Under the pieces are notes generated by a model. It was given only the letters and a program-made list of their open reading frames with translations. It searched no databases and had not been told where the DNA came from. The translations under genes and the position numbers were made by a program. A stretch of 57,936 bases of DNA. It comes from Collinsella aerofaciens. Its GTDB lineage: Bacteria; Actinomycetota; Coriobacteriia; Coriobacteriales; Coriobacteriaceae. The stretch lies in the NCBI RefSeq assembly GCF_015553355.1, contig NZ_JADNGN010000011.1, positions 1 through 57,936 on the forward strand, in the 5' to 3' direction. Within the stretch, counting starts at the first letter, position 1, and the number at the start of each line of letters is the position of its first letter. Below are positions 45,240 through 56,105 of the stretch, one piece after another.

Positions 45240-47978
45240 GTGGCAGACGATATCAACAATAACGAGGATATGGACGAGGCCGGCGATGCCGGTATGCCCG
45301 ATGATCTGAAGCGTCTGCTTGCCCGTGCTGAGCAGGGCGAGGACGGCGACCCGGACGCCTATAACCCCGATGCCGATGATGATGAGGAAGAAGACGACGC
45401 CGAGCTCGAGGAGAGCTTTGGTGAAGTCGACCGTGGTGCCTCGGCCGGTGAGGATATCAACGGCGGCCAGCTCCAGATTTCGGAGTTCGGTCGCGAGATG
45501 AAGCAGTCGTTCATCGAGTATTCGATGTCGGTCATCACGGCGCGCGCCCTGCCGGACGTGCGCGACGGCTTAAAGCCGGTGCACCGCCGCATCCTGTACG
45601 CGATGAACGAGAGCGGCATCTACCCCAACCGCCCACATAAGAAGTCGGCCTGGACGGTCGGCGAAGTTATCGGTAAGTACCATCCGCACGGTGACTCCGC
45701 GGTCTACGAGGCCATGGTTCGCCTGGCGCAGTGGTTCTCCATGCGCACGCCGCTCATCGATGGTCACGGCAACTTCGGTAACATCGACGGCGACGGCGCG
45801 GCGGCCATGCGTTACACCGAGAGCCGCCTGGCAAAGCCCGCCATGGAACTGCTGCGCGACCTGCAGAAGGATACCGTCGACTGGCAGCCCAACTACGACG
45901 AATCGCTCGCCGAGCCCGTGGCGCTGCCTGCGCGCTTCCCCAACCTGCTGGTCAACGGCAGCCAAGGCATCGCCGTCGGCATGGCCACCAACATCGCCCC
46001 GCATAACCTCACCGAGGCGATCGAGGCCACCTGCTACCTGATCGACAACCCCGACGCCACCGTCGACGAGCTCATGCAGATCATGCCCGGTCCGGACTTC
46101 CCCACCGGCGCCATCATCATGGGCAGCGCCGGCATTAAGCAGAGCTACGAGACCGGTCGCGGCTCCATTACCGTGCGCGCCAAGGCACACGTGGAGTCCA
46201 CCAAGACCGGCCGCAGCCGCTTGGTCTTTACCGAGATTCCCTACATGGTCAACAAGGGCACCCTGCAGGAGAAGATCGCCCAGCTCGTCAACGACAAGCG
46301 CATCGAGGGCATCTCGGATATGCGCGATGAGTCCAACCAGAAGGGCATCCGTCTGGTCATCGAGCTCAAGAAGGGCGTCATTCCGCAGGTCGTGCTCAAC
46401 AATCTGTATAAGTACACCTCGCTGCAGACGACCTTTGGCGCCAACAACCTGGCACTCGTCAACGGCGTTCCCAAATGCCTGAGCCTGCGCGAGATGCTGC
46501 AGCACTACATCGACCACCAGGTCGACGTCGTTACCCGCCGCACCCGCTTCGACCTTAAGAAGGCCCAGGCGCGTGCCCATATCCTCGAGGGCTACCTGAT
46601 GGCCCTTGACCATATCGACGAGGTCATTAGCATCATCCGCTCCTCGCAGACCGACTCTGAGGCCAGCAGCCGCCTGATCGAGCGCTTTGGCTTTACGCCC
46701 GAGCAGACCACGGCCATTCTCGAGATGAAGCTGCGCCGCCTGACCGGCCTGGAGCGCGACAAGATCCAAGAAGAGTTGGACGGCCTGCGCCGCGCCATCG
46801 CCTACTACGAGGACCTGCTGGCGCATGAGGAGAAGATCCTGGGCGTCATCAAGGAAGAGATGCGCGAGATCTCCAAGAAGTTTGGCGACAAGCGCCGCAC
46901 CGAGATCAGCCAGGTTGAGAAGGACCTGGATGTCGAGGACCTCATCGCCGACGAGGACATGGTCGTGACCATCACCCACACCGGCTACGTTAAGCGTATC
47001 CCGGTGGCCGCCTACCGCGCCCAGAAGCGCGGCGGCAAGGGCGTGTCGGGCGTCAACCTCAAAGAGGACGACGTCATCGACGAGATGTTCATCGCGTCCA
47101 CGCACGAGTACGTGCTGTTCTTCTCGAGCAAGGGCAAGGTCTATCGCCTGAAGGTGCACGAGCTGCCGGTGGGTACGCGCCAGGCGCGCGGTACCGCGAT
47201 CGTCAACCTGTTGCCCTTCGAGGAGGGCGAGAAGATCGCGAGCGTCATCAGCTGCCGCGAGTTCCCGGCCGACGAGTACCTGATGTTTGCCACCAAGAGT
47301 GGCATGGTCAAGAAGACCGTGATGAGCGCTTACGATCGTAGCCGCCGTGATGGCCTGATCGCTATCAACCTGCGTGACGACGACGCGCTGCTGAACGTGC
47401 GCCGCGTGCGCGAGGGCGACAAGATTATCCTGGTCACCACCGCGGGCAAGGCGATTATGTTCTCCGAGGAGCAGGTGCGCGCCACCGGCCGCGATACCAG
47501 CGGCGTTCGCGGTATCGGTCTGAAGGACGGCGTGAGCGTTCTGGGTATGGAAGTCACTAACGGCAACGGCGATCTATTCGTCATCACCGAGCGCGGCTAC
47601 GGCAAGCGCACGCCGGTCGCGGACTACCCGGAGCAGAATCGCGGCGGTCAGGGCGTCTACACCATTCAAATGACCGAGCGTAAGGGTAACCTCGCGGCCA
47701 TGAAGACGGTGGGCCCGCAGCACGAGCTGTTCATCGTGACGGAGGGCGCGACGGTCATTCGCGTCAAGACCGACGAGATCAGCCAGACCGGCCGCGCCAC
47801 CCAGGGCGTCAAGATGATGACCGTCGACGACAACGACCGCATCTGCGCCGTAGCCCGCATGACAGCCGCCAAAGAGAAGCCCGAAGGCGAAGGCGCCGAG
47901 GCTGCAGTCGACACCGAAGAGGCTCCAGTCGACCTAGGCGACGGCAACGACATGCCAGAGGATCTCCTCGACGAGTAA
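45240..47978 (+). CDS. gyrA: DNA gyrase subunit A with acidic N-terminal extension
   Basis: 912 residues. From about residue 85 it is a normal GyrA ([20 protein letters not shown], quinolone region [17 protein letters not shown], active-site Tyr in the [10 protein letters not shown] segment, GyrA box near QKRGGKG). Ser at the position of E. coli Ser83 and Glu at that of Asp87 are consistent with a quinolone-sensitive type. The first 70 or so residues are very acidic ([16 protein letters not shown]) and absent from most GyrA proteins; the C-terminus is also acidic. GTG start after GAGGAGG. Confidence 0.96.
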   Translation: MADDINNNEDMDEAGDAGMPDDLKRLLARAEQGEDGDPDAYNPDADDDEEEDDAELEESFGEVDRGASAGEDINGGQLQISEFGREMKQSFIEYSMSVITARALPDVRDGLKPVHRRILYAMNESGIYPNRPHKKSAWTVGEVIGKYHPHGDSAVYEAMVRLAQWFSMRTPLIDGHGNFGNIDGDGAAAMRYTESRLAKPAMELLRDLQKDTVDWQPNYDESLAEPVALPARFPNLLVNGSQGIAVGMATNIAPHNLTEAIEATCYLIDNPDATVDELMQIMPGPDFPTGAIIMGSAGIKQSYETGRGSITVRAKAHVESTKTGRSRLVFTEIPYMVNKGTLQEKIAQLVNDKRIEGISDMRDESNQKGIRLVIELKKGVIPQVVLNNLYKYTSLQTTFGANNLALVNGVPKCLSLREMLQHYIDHQVDVVTRRTRFDLKKAQARAHILEGYLMALDHIDEVISIIRSSQTDSEASSRLIERFGFTPEQTTAILEMKLRRLTGLERDKIQEELDGLRRAIAYYEDLLAHEEKILGVIKEEMREISKKFGDKRRTEISQVEKDLDVEDLIADEDMVVTITHTGYVKRIPVAAYRAQKRGGKGVSGVNLKEDDVIDEMFIASTHEYVLFFSSKGKVYRLKVHELPVGTRQARGTAIVNLLPFEEGEKIASVISCREFPADEYLMFATKSGMVKKTVMSAYDRSRRDGLIAINLRDDDALLNVRRVREGDKIILVTTAGKAIMFSEEQVRATGRDTSGVRGIGLKDGVSVLGMEVTNGNGDLFVITERGYGKRTPVADYPEQNRGGQGVYTIQMTERKGNLAAMKTVGPQHELFIVTEGATVIRVKTDEISQTGRATQGVKMMTVDDNDRICAVARMTAAKEKPEGEGAEAAVDTEEAPVDLGDGNDMPEDLLDE

Positions 47979-48018
47979 GTAGTCCTCTCCGGTCAAAAAC
48001 ATCAGACCCCATATATCG

Positions 48019-48052
48019 GCGGTCGGCGCACCTGCGCGCCGACCGCTTTTTT
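48019..48052 (+). terminator. gyrA terminator
   Basis: GCGGTCGGCGC and GCGCCGACCGC pair, followed by six T. Confidence 0.9.
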
Positions 48053-48071
48053 GAAAACCTAGGGACCCGCG

Positions 48072-48207
48072 TTCGCCCCGGCCGCCCGGCGGCATATGAA
48101 GTCGATCGCGAGTTCCGCACGAGCCGGAGAGCACTTAATGTGCTCTCCGTGCGAGTCAGGACTGTCCGAGCAGGCGACTTCATATGCCGCCGGGCGGCTG
48201 GGGCGAA
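48072..48207. repeat. Long inverted repeat with internal hairpin
   Basis: Arms 48072-48104 and 48175-48207 are complementary over 33 bases with one mismatch. Between them a second hairpin (GGAGAGCAC-TTAAT-GTGCTCTCC, 48126-48148) forms. The whole can fold as a cruciform or a long RNA structure. No T run follows it. Confidence 0.85.
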
Positions 48208-48234
48208 CCCCTCCAAAGATTTTCAAAAAAGTTG

Positions 48235-48264
48235 TTGACGCGCGCGTAACGACTCGTCTAATAT
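48235..48264 (+). promoter_or_regulatory. tRNA-Ile promoter
   Basis: TTGACG, 18 bases, TAATAT; 14 bases from the tRNA start. Confidence 0.8.
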
Positions 48265-48278
48265 ATCCCTTGCGCGAT

Positions 48279-48355
48279 GGACCTGTAGCTCAGTTGGTTA
48301 GAGCGTCCGGCTGATAACCGGGAGGTCACAAGTTCGAATCTTGTCAGGTCCACCA
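48279..48355 (+). tRNA. tRNA-Ile (GAU)
   Basis: Acceptor GGACCTG with CAGGTCC, anticodon loop containing GAT (CTGATAAC), T arm ACAAG-TTCGAAT-CTTGT, encoded CCA. Confidence 0.96.
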
Positions 48356-48369
48356 TCAAAACTGTGAAG

Positions 48370-48399
48370 AGCCCTGGGGCATTGCCTCGGGGCTTTTTT
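48370..48399 (+). terminator. tRNA-Ile terminator
   Basis: AGCCCTGGGGC and GCCTCGGGGCT pair with wobble and are followed by six T. Confidence 0.85.
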
Positions 48400-48513
48400 C
48401 TTGTCTGCGATAAATCTCATTTTGGTTTTGTGTGCTGTGCGAAAGTTTGGGTAGTATAGCTATTCAATGCGGCGGACTGCCGCGTGTTAACCGCTACGTA
48501 CCGGAGGTGTTCC

Positions 48514-49014
48514 ATGGTTCGTGTCGACATAGAGACCATCGTCATGGCCGCCGGTCCCGTGCCATCGCTTATCGTGCTTCGCGAGCGCTGCAGCAAATCG
48601 GACTCGCCCGCGCCACTGCGTTCCCTTTCCATTCAGACTGGTTCGTTTGAAGCTGCTGCCATCAGCCGCGGCATCGATAGCGGTCGCGCCGAGCGCCCGA
48701 TTACCCATGACCTGTTGCTCGATACTGTTGGCGCCCTGGGCGCCAAGCTCGAGCGCATCGAGATCGTTCGCGCCGAGCCGCCGGTGTTCTACGCGACGAT
48801 TGTCGTACTGGCCGATGGTGACGAGCGCAAGATCGATGCCCGTCCCAGTGATGCCATTGCCCTTGCCGTGCGCAGCAATGCCCCCATGTTTGTGGAGGAC
48901 GACATCATGAATCGCCTGGGCACTGTTTCTGCCCATACCGAGGAAGTTGACGACGAGCGGGAGTTCGAGAAGTTCGACGAGTTCGTCCATACGCTCTCGC
49001 CCGATGACTTCTAA
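48514..49014 (+). CDS. Bifunctional nuclease family protein (DUF151)
   Basis: 166 residues. Matches the BFN/DUF151 fold: SLSIQTGSFEAAAISRGIDS, ERPITHDLLLDTVGALGAKL, and DARPSDAIALAVRSNAPMFV. Homologues have nuclease activity in plants and thermophiles, though the bacterial role is unclear. ATG after CGGAGG; the frame extends 10 codons upstream without a ribosome site. Followed without a gap by the next gene. Confidence 0.92.
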   Translation: MVRVDIETIVMAAGPVPSLIVLRERCSKSDSPAPLRSLSIQTGSFEAAAISRGIDSGRAERPITHDLLLDTVGALGAKLERIEIVRAEPPVFYATIVVLADGDERKIDARPSDAIALAVRSNAPMFVEDDIMNRLGTVSAHTEEVDDEREFEKFDEFVHTLSPDDF

Positions 49015-49404
49015 ATGCGGGGCGGCCAGGATGCGGAGCGTTCGCTGATGGCCGGCGGTATGTCGGCTGAGGCGGCTGCGATCGCCCGCGAGGCCCAGAT
49101 GCGCTCGGAGGCTTCTGAGGCGGCACGCATTGCCTATGTGACGCAGGCCCGCACGCTTCGCGAGCGCCGCGGCTCGTTTATCAAGATGGTTGTCGTCTCC
49201 GCCCTTGTCGCGGCAATCTGCTCGCGCCTTCGTGGTACAGTTGGTGCGCTTGGGTTTTCGATTTCAACAGGCTTGGTAATCTGGGGTGTGGTCGATGCAG
49301 TAATGCTGACCAACCAGATCAAGGTACTCGACAAGCGCGCGATGGATATGATGCGCGCCCGCGACGCCGCCGCCAAGATCGCTGCCGAGGCACAAGAACT
49401 GTAA
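49015..49404 (+). CDS. Membrane protein of unknown function
   Basis: 129 residues. Two hydrophobic segments (FIKMVVVSALVAAICSRL and ALGFSISTGLVIWGVVDAVM) between Ala/Arg-rich helical ends. The ATG follows the TAA of the preceding gene directly, indicating translational coupling. No family recognised. Confidence 0.75.
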   Translation: MRGGQDAERSLMAGGMSAEAAAIAREAQMRSEASEAARIAYVTQARTLRERRGSFIKMVVVSALVAAICSRLRGTVGALGFSISTGLVIWGVVDAVMLTNQIKVLDKRAMDMMRARDAAAKIAAEAQEL

Positions 49405-49434
49405 CGACGCCAGACTCGATGGGAAGGTCTAAAG

Positions 49435-49884
49435 ATGGCACAGGATATGCAGGACGCCGGTAACGTCTCCGCCGAGCTCGACGCCATGGTGTGTGACCTG
49501 ATTGGTGCGTTCTTGGACGACCTTGCCGCCGGCGAGAATCCGGGCGTAGTTGTGGCGATCGAGGACGCTGCTTCCAACCGATATCTGGCGGCGCTCGACG
49601 AGGACGGCGAAGAGGCATGCCTCGAGGCGGCCACCAACTTTATCTCCGAGCACAAGATGGGTCTTAAGGACGAGGGCCTGGGCCGCATCGCCCGCTATGC
49701 CATCGGCTACACCGGTTGTGTCGAAATTGACGGCGGCTATCACGACGCCCTGCTCGTGAGCTTCTTCGAAACCACGCTCGAGAGCGGTTTTTCGGCATAC
49801 GTGCTGTATGAGGGCATGGGTGCCGGCGATGGTTTTATGTGGAGCGACCCTGAACCTGCAGGTGAGGAAACCCCTCTTATCTAA
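49435..49884 (+). CDS. Conserved hypothetical cytoplasmic protein
   Basis: 149 residues, acidic, no membrane segments or signal peptide. Probably alpha/beta; no family recognised. Third gene of the run that begins with the DUF151 gene; ATG after GGGAAGG. It contains SNRYLAALDEDGEEACLEAA and RYAIGYTGCVEIDGGYHDAL as its more distinctive stretches. Confidence 0.7.
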   Translation: MAQDMQDAGNVSAELDAMVCDLIGAFLDDLAAGENPGVVVAIEDAASNRYLAALDEDGEEACLEAATNFISEHKMGLKDEGLGRIARYAIGYTGCVEIDGGYHDALLVSFFETTLESGFSAYVLYEGMGAGDGFMWSDPEPAGEETPLI

Positions 49885-50001
49885 AATCGCTAAAATAAAC
49901 GAGTTTTCGGTAAAAGGCTCAATATTCCCGCTGAGCGTTGTATCGCTGGGCGGGCCGCATACGCGTGCCGTTTGTATATGGATAGAAGATAGGGGAACTA
50001 C

Positions 50002-51840
<1,839 letters not shown>

Positions 51841-51867
51841 GCACTGGGGCTTATAACCGCCAATAAG

Positions 51868-51902
51868 AAAGGGCGTCGACCGCAATGGTCGGCGCCCTTT
51901 TT
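51868..51902 (+). terminator. typA terminator
   Basis: AAAGGGCGTCGACC and GGTCGGCGCCCTTT pair, followed by TT. It can serve both strands. Confidence 0.85.
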
Positions 51903-51969
51903 GGTCCAAGGGGAACAGGTTCGTTTGCACCACCACAAAGGTGCCTGTCCCCCTTGTGGTGGTTGGCGG

Positions 51970-53115
51970 CTAAGCGGTGGGGAGTCCTGGCGTGTTAGCC
52001 GGCTGCTGCGGCTTGACGCGGGCGTTGCGCCAGATGATTTGGATGATGTAACCGAGCATAAAGACAAAGGCCACGCCGCTGATGAAGTCACCTACGAGGG
52101 GAAGCCCCGTGAGGGCGCCTGCGATTACGCCGCCCACGGCTGCCATGGCGTAGCGGTTTTGGTTGTGTCCAACCATGCGGGCGATCGCGCACCCCGCAAA
52201 GGCACTCGACATCAACGCGATGCCGATAACGCCGCACAAGAGGGTTCCGGCAAGCGACAGACCAGCGATAGAGATAATCAGCAGTAGGACGGCGGGGACG
52301 ATAGCAATCGTGCCCAGAAGACCGCTCACCCACAGGGGCATGGAGCGCTGGTGGAGCATGCCGGCGGCGCTGGCGGTCGCGCGCGGAAAGATGAGCTCGA
52401 GCAGCAGAGCGACAAAGCAGGTCGAGAGTGCCGCGGCGACGATACCGCCGATGACATCGTTAACGGTGGAAGTATCCTCGTTCTCGGTGCGGTCGATCTT
52501 GAGCGCACCGACCTCGGCTCCCGCGGCGCGCTCGGGGTCCTCGGAGACGTGCGCGTTCACGGTGCCGGTGATGTGGGCGTTCTTGCCCAGGATGAGCTTG
52601 TCGGCCCAAACCTCGACATCGCCCTTGACGGTGCCATCGATGGTCACCGTGTCGCCCGCAAGTGCTGCCGACTTGGTGGAGCCTCGCAGGGCAACCGTCT
52701 CGCCTATCGCGTAGAAACAGTTGGCGGTGCTGTCGGAATTGAGCACGACATGCTGGCCAGCGACGGTCACGCTGCCATCAACCGTGGTCTTGGCAATGTC
52801 GATGGTGCGTGCCGCCAGACGGACGGCGCCGCCCACTGTGCAGTCACGGATCGAGAGGGTATCGCCCGCGGCGATGATATCGCGGCCGATGGACACATCA
52901 TCCAAGTTGAGGGCCTGACCTGCCCAGTACAGGTCACCTTCGACGCCGGACGGATTGGCGTCATTGTCGGTCGCAAGTACGTTTCCTGCGGTGTCCGTGC
53001 CGGCGAACGACGCCGTGGGAAGCACGGTGAGCGCGAGCGCGATGAGCGCGAACAGGATGGTGATGCGGCCCCATGCTTTACGGCGCTGGGTCAACGGGAA
53101 TTGATTACAGGGCAT
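51970..53115 (-). CDS. Exported bactofilin-like beta-helix protein with C-terminal membrane domain
   Basis: About 381 residues. A signal-like hydrophobic segment (ITILFALIALALTVLPTASF) is followed by regularly repeated short beta turns (GRDIIAAGDTLSIRDCTVGG, TVDGSVTVAGQHVVLNSD, DTVTIDGTVKGDVEVWADKL) typical of polymer-forming bactofilin domains. Four or five transmembrane helices follow from about residue 220. Location outside the membrane, if correct, is unusual for bactofilins but known for related proteins. ATG after AAGGA; an upstream frame is ignored. Confidence 0.8.
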   Translation of the reverse strand: MPCNQFPLTQRRKAWGRITILFALIALALTVLPTASFAGTDTAGNVLATDNDANPSGVEGDLYWAGQALNLDDVSIGRDIIAAGDTLSIRDCTVGGAVRLAARTIDIAKTTVDGSVTVAGQHVVLNSDSTANCFYAIGETVALRGSTKSAALAGDTVTIDGTVKGDVEVWADKLILGKNAHITGTVNAHVSEDPERAAGAEVGALKIDRTENEDTSTVNDVIGGIVAAALSTCFVALLLELIFPRATASAAGMLHQRSMPLWVSGLLGTIAIVPAVLLLIISIAGLSLAGTLLCGVIGIALMSSAFAGCAIARMVGHNQNRYAMAAVGGVIAGALTGLPLVGDFISGVAFVFMLGYIIQIIWRNARVKPQQPANTPGLPTA

Positions 53116-53221
53116 AGTGAATCCTTCGTCAGATGCTCGATATGCATCTAACAGGGTACCCAACGCGTGGGCGCTCTAAAAGAACCTCTCGGTTGCATTT
53201 CGAGGGGTTGTGTCGTGCTGC

Positions 53222-53863
53222 CTACTTTTTACGGTGCAAAAAGCGCGCGATGTCTTCTTCGGTGGGGCTTTTGATGTCAAAGCGCAGCGAGAGCCAGCGC
53301 AGACCCATGGTCACGACAACGCATACGACCAGCGCGGCGACATTGCTCATGATGCCGCTCATAACGAGACACACATAGCTTGTCGATCCGGCGATGGCGG
53401 CGATGGCATAAAAGTTAGTACGTTGGAAAATGCCCGGAACCACGCCCATAAAGCCATCGCGCAACATGCCGCCGCCCACCGCGGTAAAAAAGCCCATCAT
53501 GATGCACACCGCCGGCGCAAAGCCGTAGACCAGCGCCTTGTCTGCGCCGGTTGCTGCATAGATGCCGACCGAGATGATGTCGAGCAAGGGGATGAGTTTT
53601 TCGGGCTTGTCGACGATTGCCGGGAATATGTAGATGATGGCCGCCGTGGCGATGGAGAGTGGCAGCGCCATCGGCTGGTTGAGGATGTAGACGTTGCCCA
53701 CCTGCAGCGTCATGTCGCGCAAGAGACCGCCGCCCAGACCGCAGACCACCGCGAGCGCGACCGCGCCCACCAGGTCGAGCTTGTGCTCGCGTGCAACCAG
53801 CACACCCGAGATCGATGCAGCGACAACAGCGAACATCTCGAGCCAAAATGGGATAGCGACCAT
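53222..53863 (-). CDS. Trimeric intracellular cation channel family protein (UPF0126)
   Basis: About 213 residues, seven transmembrane helices in two related halves: LVGAVALAVVCGLGGGLLRD and GFFTAVGGGMLRDGFMGVVP carry the glycine-rich GGGxxRD motif of TRIC-type channels. The chosen ATG aligns with known family starts such as E. coli YicG; a TTG at 53911 has a better ribosome site (AAAGGA) and would add 16 residues. Confidence 0.88.
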   Translation of the reverse strand: MVAIPFWLEMFAVVAASISGVLVAREHKLDLVGAVALAVVCGLGGGLLRDMTLQVGNVYILNQPMALPLSIATAAIIYIFPAIVDKPEKLIPLLDIISVGIYAATGADKALVYGFAPAVCIMMGFFTAVGGGMLRDGFMGVVPGIFQRTNFYAIAAIAGSTSYVCLVMSGIMSNVAALVVCVVVTMGLRWLSLRFDIKSPTEEDIARFLHRKK

Positions 53864-54215
53864 GGCATCCGAGGCATGTGAGGTAACGGTTATAGCGGCG
53901 ACGACGGGCAAGATGGGGTCCTTTGGGTTACGGGTTTGGACAATGCCCGTACATAGTACATGTTCGGCGCCGATTGCGACCCTATTGCTCGGCAAACGGT
54001 CGGGACTGGATGCCGACATGGCATTGCTGGAATGCCAGGGATCCAAAACATGTACGTCACCCTCCAAAAACGGCATTTTTCGACATCTTTGGAGGCGGAC
54101 GTACATGTTTGGATTGAGCTCACAGCATGAGTGAGTTGATTTACTCACATCCGGTATATTTCCCCACTTCAACGGACATAAGAGTTGGATACCGGCTCAG
54201 AGCGAGAGGCCCTCA
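53864..54215. other. Intergenic region between divergent channel and nuclease-like genes
   Basis: No gene. GTACATAGTACATG near 53949 is a small palindrome that could be an operator or part of the channel-gene promoter. The left copy of the 80-bp palindromic repeat lies at 54041-54120. Confidence 0.5.
54041..54120 (-). repeat. Palindromic repeat, left copy
   Basis: An imperfect palindrome with arms ATCCAAAACATGTACGTC and GACGTACATGTTTGGAT and inner arms CCTCCAAA and TTTGGAGG. Its reverse complement matches 55238-55314 with about six differences over more than 70 bases. Confidence 0.85.
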
Positions 54216-55223
54216 ATGGATACCCCTGTTCTCATTTCGCATAAAACCGCATGGCTTGTCCATCATGCACCCCAGAATTTGGTTCAGTCTCTTGCGCGGC
54301 ACGACTACCAGATAGGCGCACAAGGCATCTCCACCCAGCAACGTGTTGCACGCATACGACAGGCTCTTACCGACTGCGGCATTCCGTTCGATATGCTTAA
54401 GACTATCGATATCGCGGTTGTATTCGAATTCGAGCGAATTCGTACCAAAGGCGTCGTTTGTCACATTCTTGGACAAAATCTTCCCTACGAGCATATTAAC
54501 GAGTTGACGCCCGGAATCTTCATCACCGACGAAGCCTTCACCTTTGTGCTCGCTGCCGAGTGGATGGATAGGATCGAATATCTCGAATATGGCTATGAAG
54601 TTTGCGGCGATTATCGCATGAGGCTCAATCCCGCCGACCCTTATACCGGGCAACCAGCCACTACCTCCAAGGATGAAATAACCAAACTGCTCGATCGGCA
54701 CCCCGGCAAACCCGGTGCCACACGTGCACGGCTCGCGCTCAGGCACATCTACGATCACTCGGCCTCGCCTATGGAGACCGCTTCGGCAATCGCCCTCTCG
54801 CTCCCAACAAGCGAAGGCGGCGTTGGTATCCGAGGTATCGAACTCAACAAACCGCTCGAGATCCCTCAACGTCTCTGGCATTGCACAAAAGCCCGAACAC
54901 TCAAAATCGATGCCCTCATTACCTATAAGCGCAGGGAGCTCGGTATCGAATATAAGGGCGGTTTTCACGATGAGTTCGAGCGCAAGGGGGCAGATGCGGA
55001 ACGAGAGGCCGTTCTCTCCCAAATGGGATATCGAATCGTTACGCTCACTTCGGCTCAGTTCGGCAGCCAGCTCGCCTTTCACCGCGCCATGAACAACATT
55101 CGCGAAGCACTCGGCATGCCTCGCTGTACCGACACCGGGTACCAGCGAGAGCAAAACGAACTACGCAAGGCGCTTATCCGCAACTGGAAGGGCATGCGAG
55201 ACGAAGAGGCACCTTCCGAATAG
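54216..55223 (+). CDS. PD-(D/E)XK nuclease-like protein flanked by inverted repeats
   Basis: 335 residues. The N-terminal two thirds are unfamiliar and contain a possible helix-rich region (LISHKTAWLVHHAP, QRVARIRQALTDCGI). The C-terminal part carries Asp232 and Glu245-Tyr-Lys247, the D...ExK pattern of PD-(D/E)XK nucleases, and then AEREAVLSQMGYRIVTLTSA, as in DUF559/Vsr-type proteins. Actinobacterial AbiEi-type or restriction-related proteins with a DUF559 end are alternatives. GAGAGG precedes the ATG. Inverted copies of one 80-bp palindrome lie 96 bases upstream and 15 bases downstream, so the gene may travel with them. Confidence 0.7.
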   Translation: MDTPVLISHKTAWLVHHAPQNLVQSLARHDYQIGAQGISTQQRVARIRQALTDCGIPFDMLKTIDIAVVFEFERIRTKGVVCHILGQNLPYEHINELTPGIFITDEAFTFVLAAEWMDRIEYLEYGYEVCGDYRMRLNPADPYTGQPATTSKDEITKLLDRHPGKPGATRARLALRHIYDHSASPMETASAIALSLPTSEGGVGIRGIELNKPLEIPQRLWHCTKARTLKIDALITYKRRELGIEYKGGFHDEFERKGADAEREAVLSQMGYRIVTLTSAQFGSQLAFHRAMNNIREALGMPRCTDTGYQREQNELRKALIRNWKGMRDEEAPSE

Positions 55224-55237
55224 TGCCACTCCCGTGA

Positions 55238-55314
55238 ACTCAATCCAAACGTGTACGTCAGCCTTCAAAGATGTCGAAAAATGTCGGTTTTGGAGGGTGA
55301 CGTACATGTTTGGG
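55238..55314 (+). repeat. Palindromic repeat, right copy
   Basis: The inverted partner of the repeat at 54041-54120. It begins 15 bases after the nuclease-like gene stops and could also terminate transcription, although no T run follows. Confidence 0.85.
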
Positions 55315-55345
55315 GAAGCGTGGGATCGAGACGTATTTCGATAAC

Positions 55346-55368
55346 AAAAAAGCCCCATTGCTGGGGCT
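55346..55368 (-). terminator. tRNA-Ser (CGA) terminator
   Basis: On the minus strand AGCCCCAGCAATGGGGCT is followed by six T. Confidence 0.85.
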
Positions 55369-55380
55369 CATACCATCTAA

Positions 55381-55471
55381 TGGCGGAGGAGGAGGGATTC
55401 GAACCCTCGTGACCTTATACAGGCCAAACGGTTTTCGAGACCGCCGCATTCAACCACTCTGCCACCCCTCC
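55381..55471 (-). tRNA. tRNA-Ser (CGA)
   Basis: Class II tRNA with a long variable arm. Acceptor starts GGAGGGG, anticodon loop CTCGAAA, T arm GAGGG-TTCGAAT-CCCTC, encoded CCA. Confidence 0.95.
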
Positions 55472-55480
55472 GCGTGGGGT

Positions 55481-55511
55481 AAAAACAAAGCAGGCTCGAA
55501 GGCCTGCTTTG
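55481..55511 (-). terminator. tRNA-Ser (GGA) terminator
   Basis: On the minus strand AAAGCAGGCC-TTCG-AGCCTGCTTT precedes GTTTTTACC. Confidence 0.8.
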
Positions 55512-55519
55512 GAATTAAC

Positions 55520-55610
55520 TGGCGGAGAGTCAGGGATTTGAACCCTGGAGACGCTTTTGACGCCTACACGATTTCCAATCGTGCTCCTTCGGCCACTCGG
55601 ACAACTCTCC
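55520..55610 (-). tRNA. tRNA-Ser (GGA)
   Basis: Class II tRNA. Acceptor GGAGAGT, anticodon loop TTGGAAA, long variable arm, T arm CAGGG-TTCAAAT-CCCTG, encoded CCA. Confidence 0.95.
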
Positions 55611-55897
55611 GTTAAATGCGAAAGTTAGTATACACGAGGAATCGTAAGGTGCAAGCCGAAAACTTAGCATTTTTTTGATCCACAGTGTCTCGCGCTGTGC
55701 CTAAAACGCGCGGCACATGCAGTCTGACCAGCAAAATCATGCTAAGCGAATTGCTCAAAAAAGGACTTTATAGACCACGAGCAAACGAATTCAAAATCTT
55801 TTGGCGATCAATTGGACCACTGGTATGCATTTTGCGACCACAGCCTTGTGTCCGTTGACCTGTGGCTTGGCTCAGCTTGTCCCCGCGGCACCGTATC

Positions 55898-55906
55898 TTG
55901 TCCACA
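55898..55906 (+). promoter_or_regulatory. Isolated DnaA-box-like sequence
   Basis: TTGTCCACA, identical to the actinobacterial consensus, in the long gap upstream of rpsF. Occurrence of a single box may be chance. Confidence 0.4.
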
Positions 55907-56005
55907 GATTCGTCAAGCTTTTGGTCAGCATTTGGTTGGAATGCGCATGAAACGTCGTGCGAGTATGGACATATGTGGAGGTCATGAGGTTGTAGCTGCA
56001 TATTC

Positions 56006-56034
56006 TTGCGGCCTGGGAGGTTGAAAGATATTAT
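56006..56034 (+). promoter_or_regulatory. Probable rpsF operon promoter
   Basis: TTGCGG, 17 bases, TATTAT. It would give a leader of about 65 bases. Confidence 0.5.
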
Positions 56035-56050
56035 TACCAAGTCTTTTCCT

Positions 56051-56079
56051 GCTTCAGGCGCACCTTCACGACCTGAAGC
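56051..56079 (+). promoter_or_regulatory. rpsF leader hairpin
   Basis: GCTTCAGG and CCTGAAGC pair around a 13-base loop, 26 bases before the rpsF start. rpsF leaders in many bacteria bind the S6:S18 complex for feedback control; I cannot confirm the required loop sequence here. Confidence 0.4.
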
Positions 56080-56105
56080 CACATTTGCCCAGAGGAGGTG
56101 ACAAT

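Larger units (their letters stand above)
47979..48513. other. Intergenic region: terminator, long palindrome, tRNA-Ile
   Basis: No protein gene. It contains the gyrA terminator, the 136-bp inverted-repeat element (48072-48207), the tRNA-Ile promoter, gene and terminator, and the leader of the bifunctional-nuclease-like gene. Confidence 0.7.
55224..56105. other. Intergenic region with two tRNA-Ser genes and rpsF leader
   Basis: After the repeat come two tRNA-Ser genes with terminators. From 55612 to 56105 I find no gene; it contains a perfect actinobacterial-type DnaA box (TTGTCCACA, 55898-55906), a promoter and a hairpin before rpsF. Confidence 0.6.

Noticed and set aside
55812-56024. A 70-codon frame upstream of rpsF
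   Set aside because: No ribosome site, odd composition rich in Cys, His and Trp, and it overlaps the probable rpsF promoter area.
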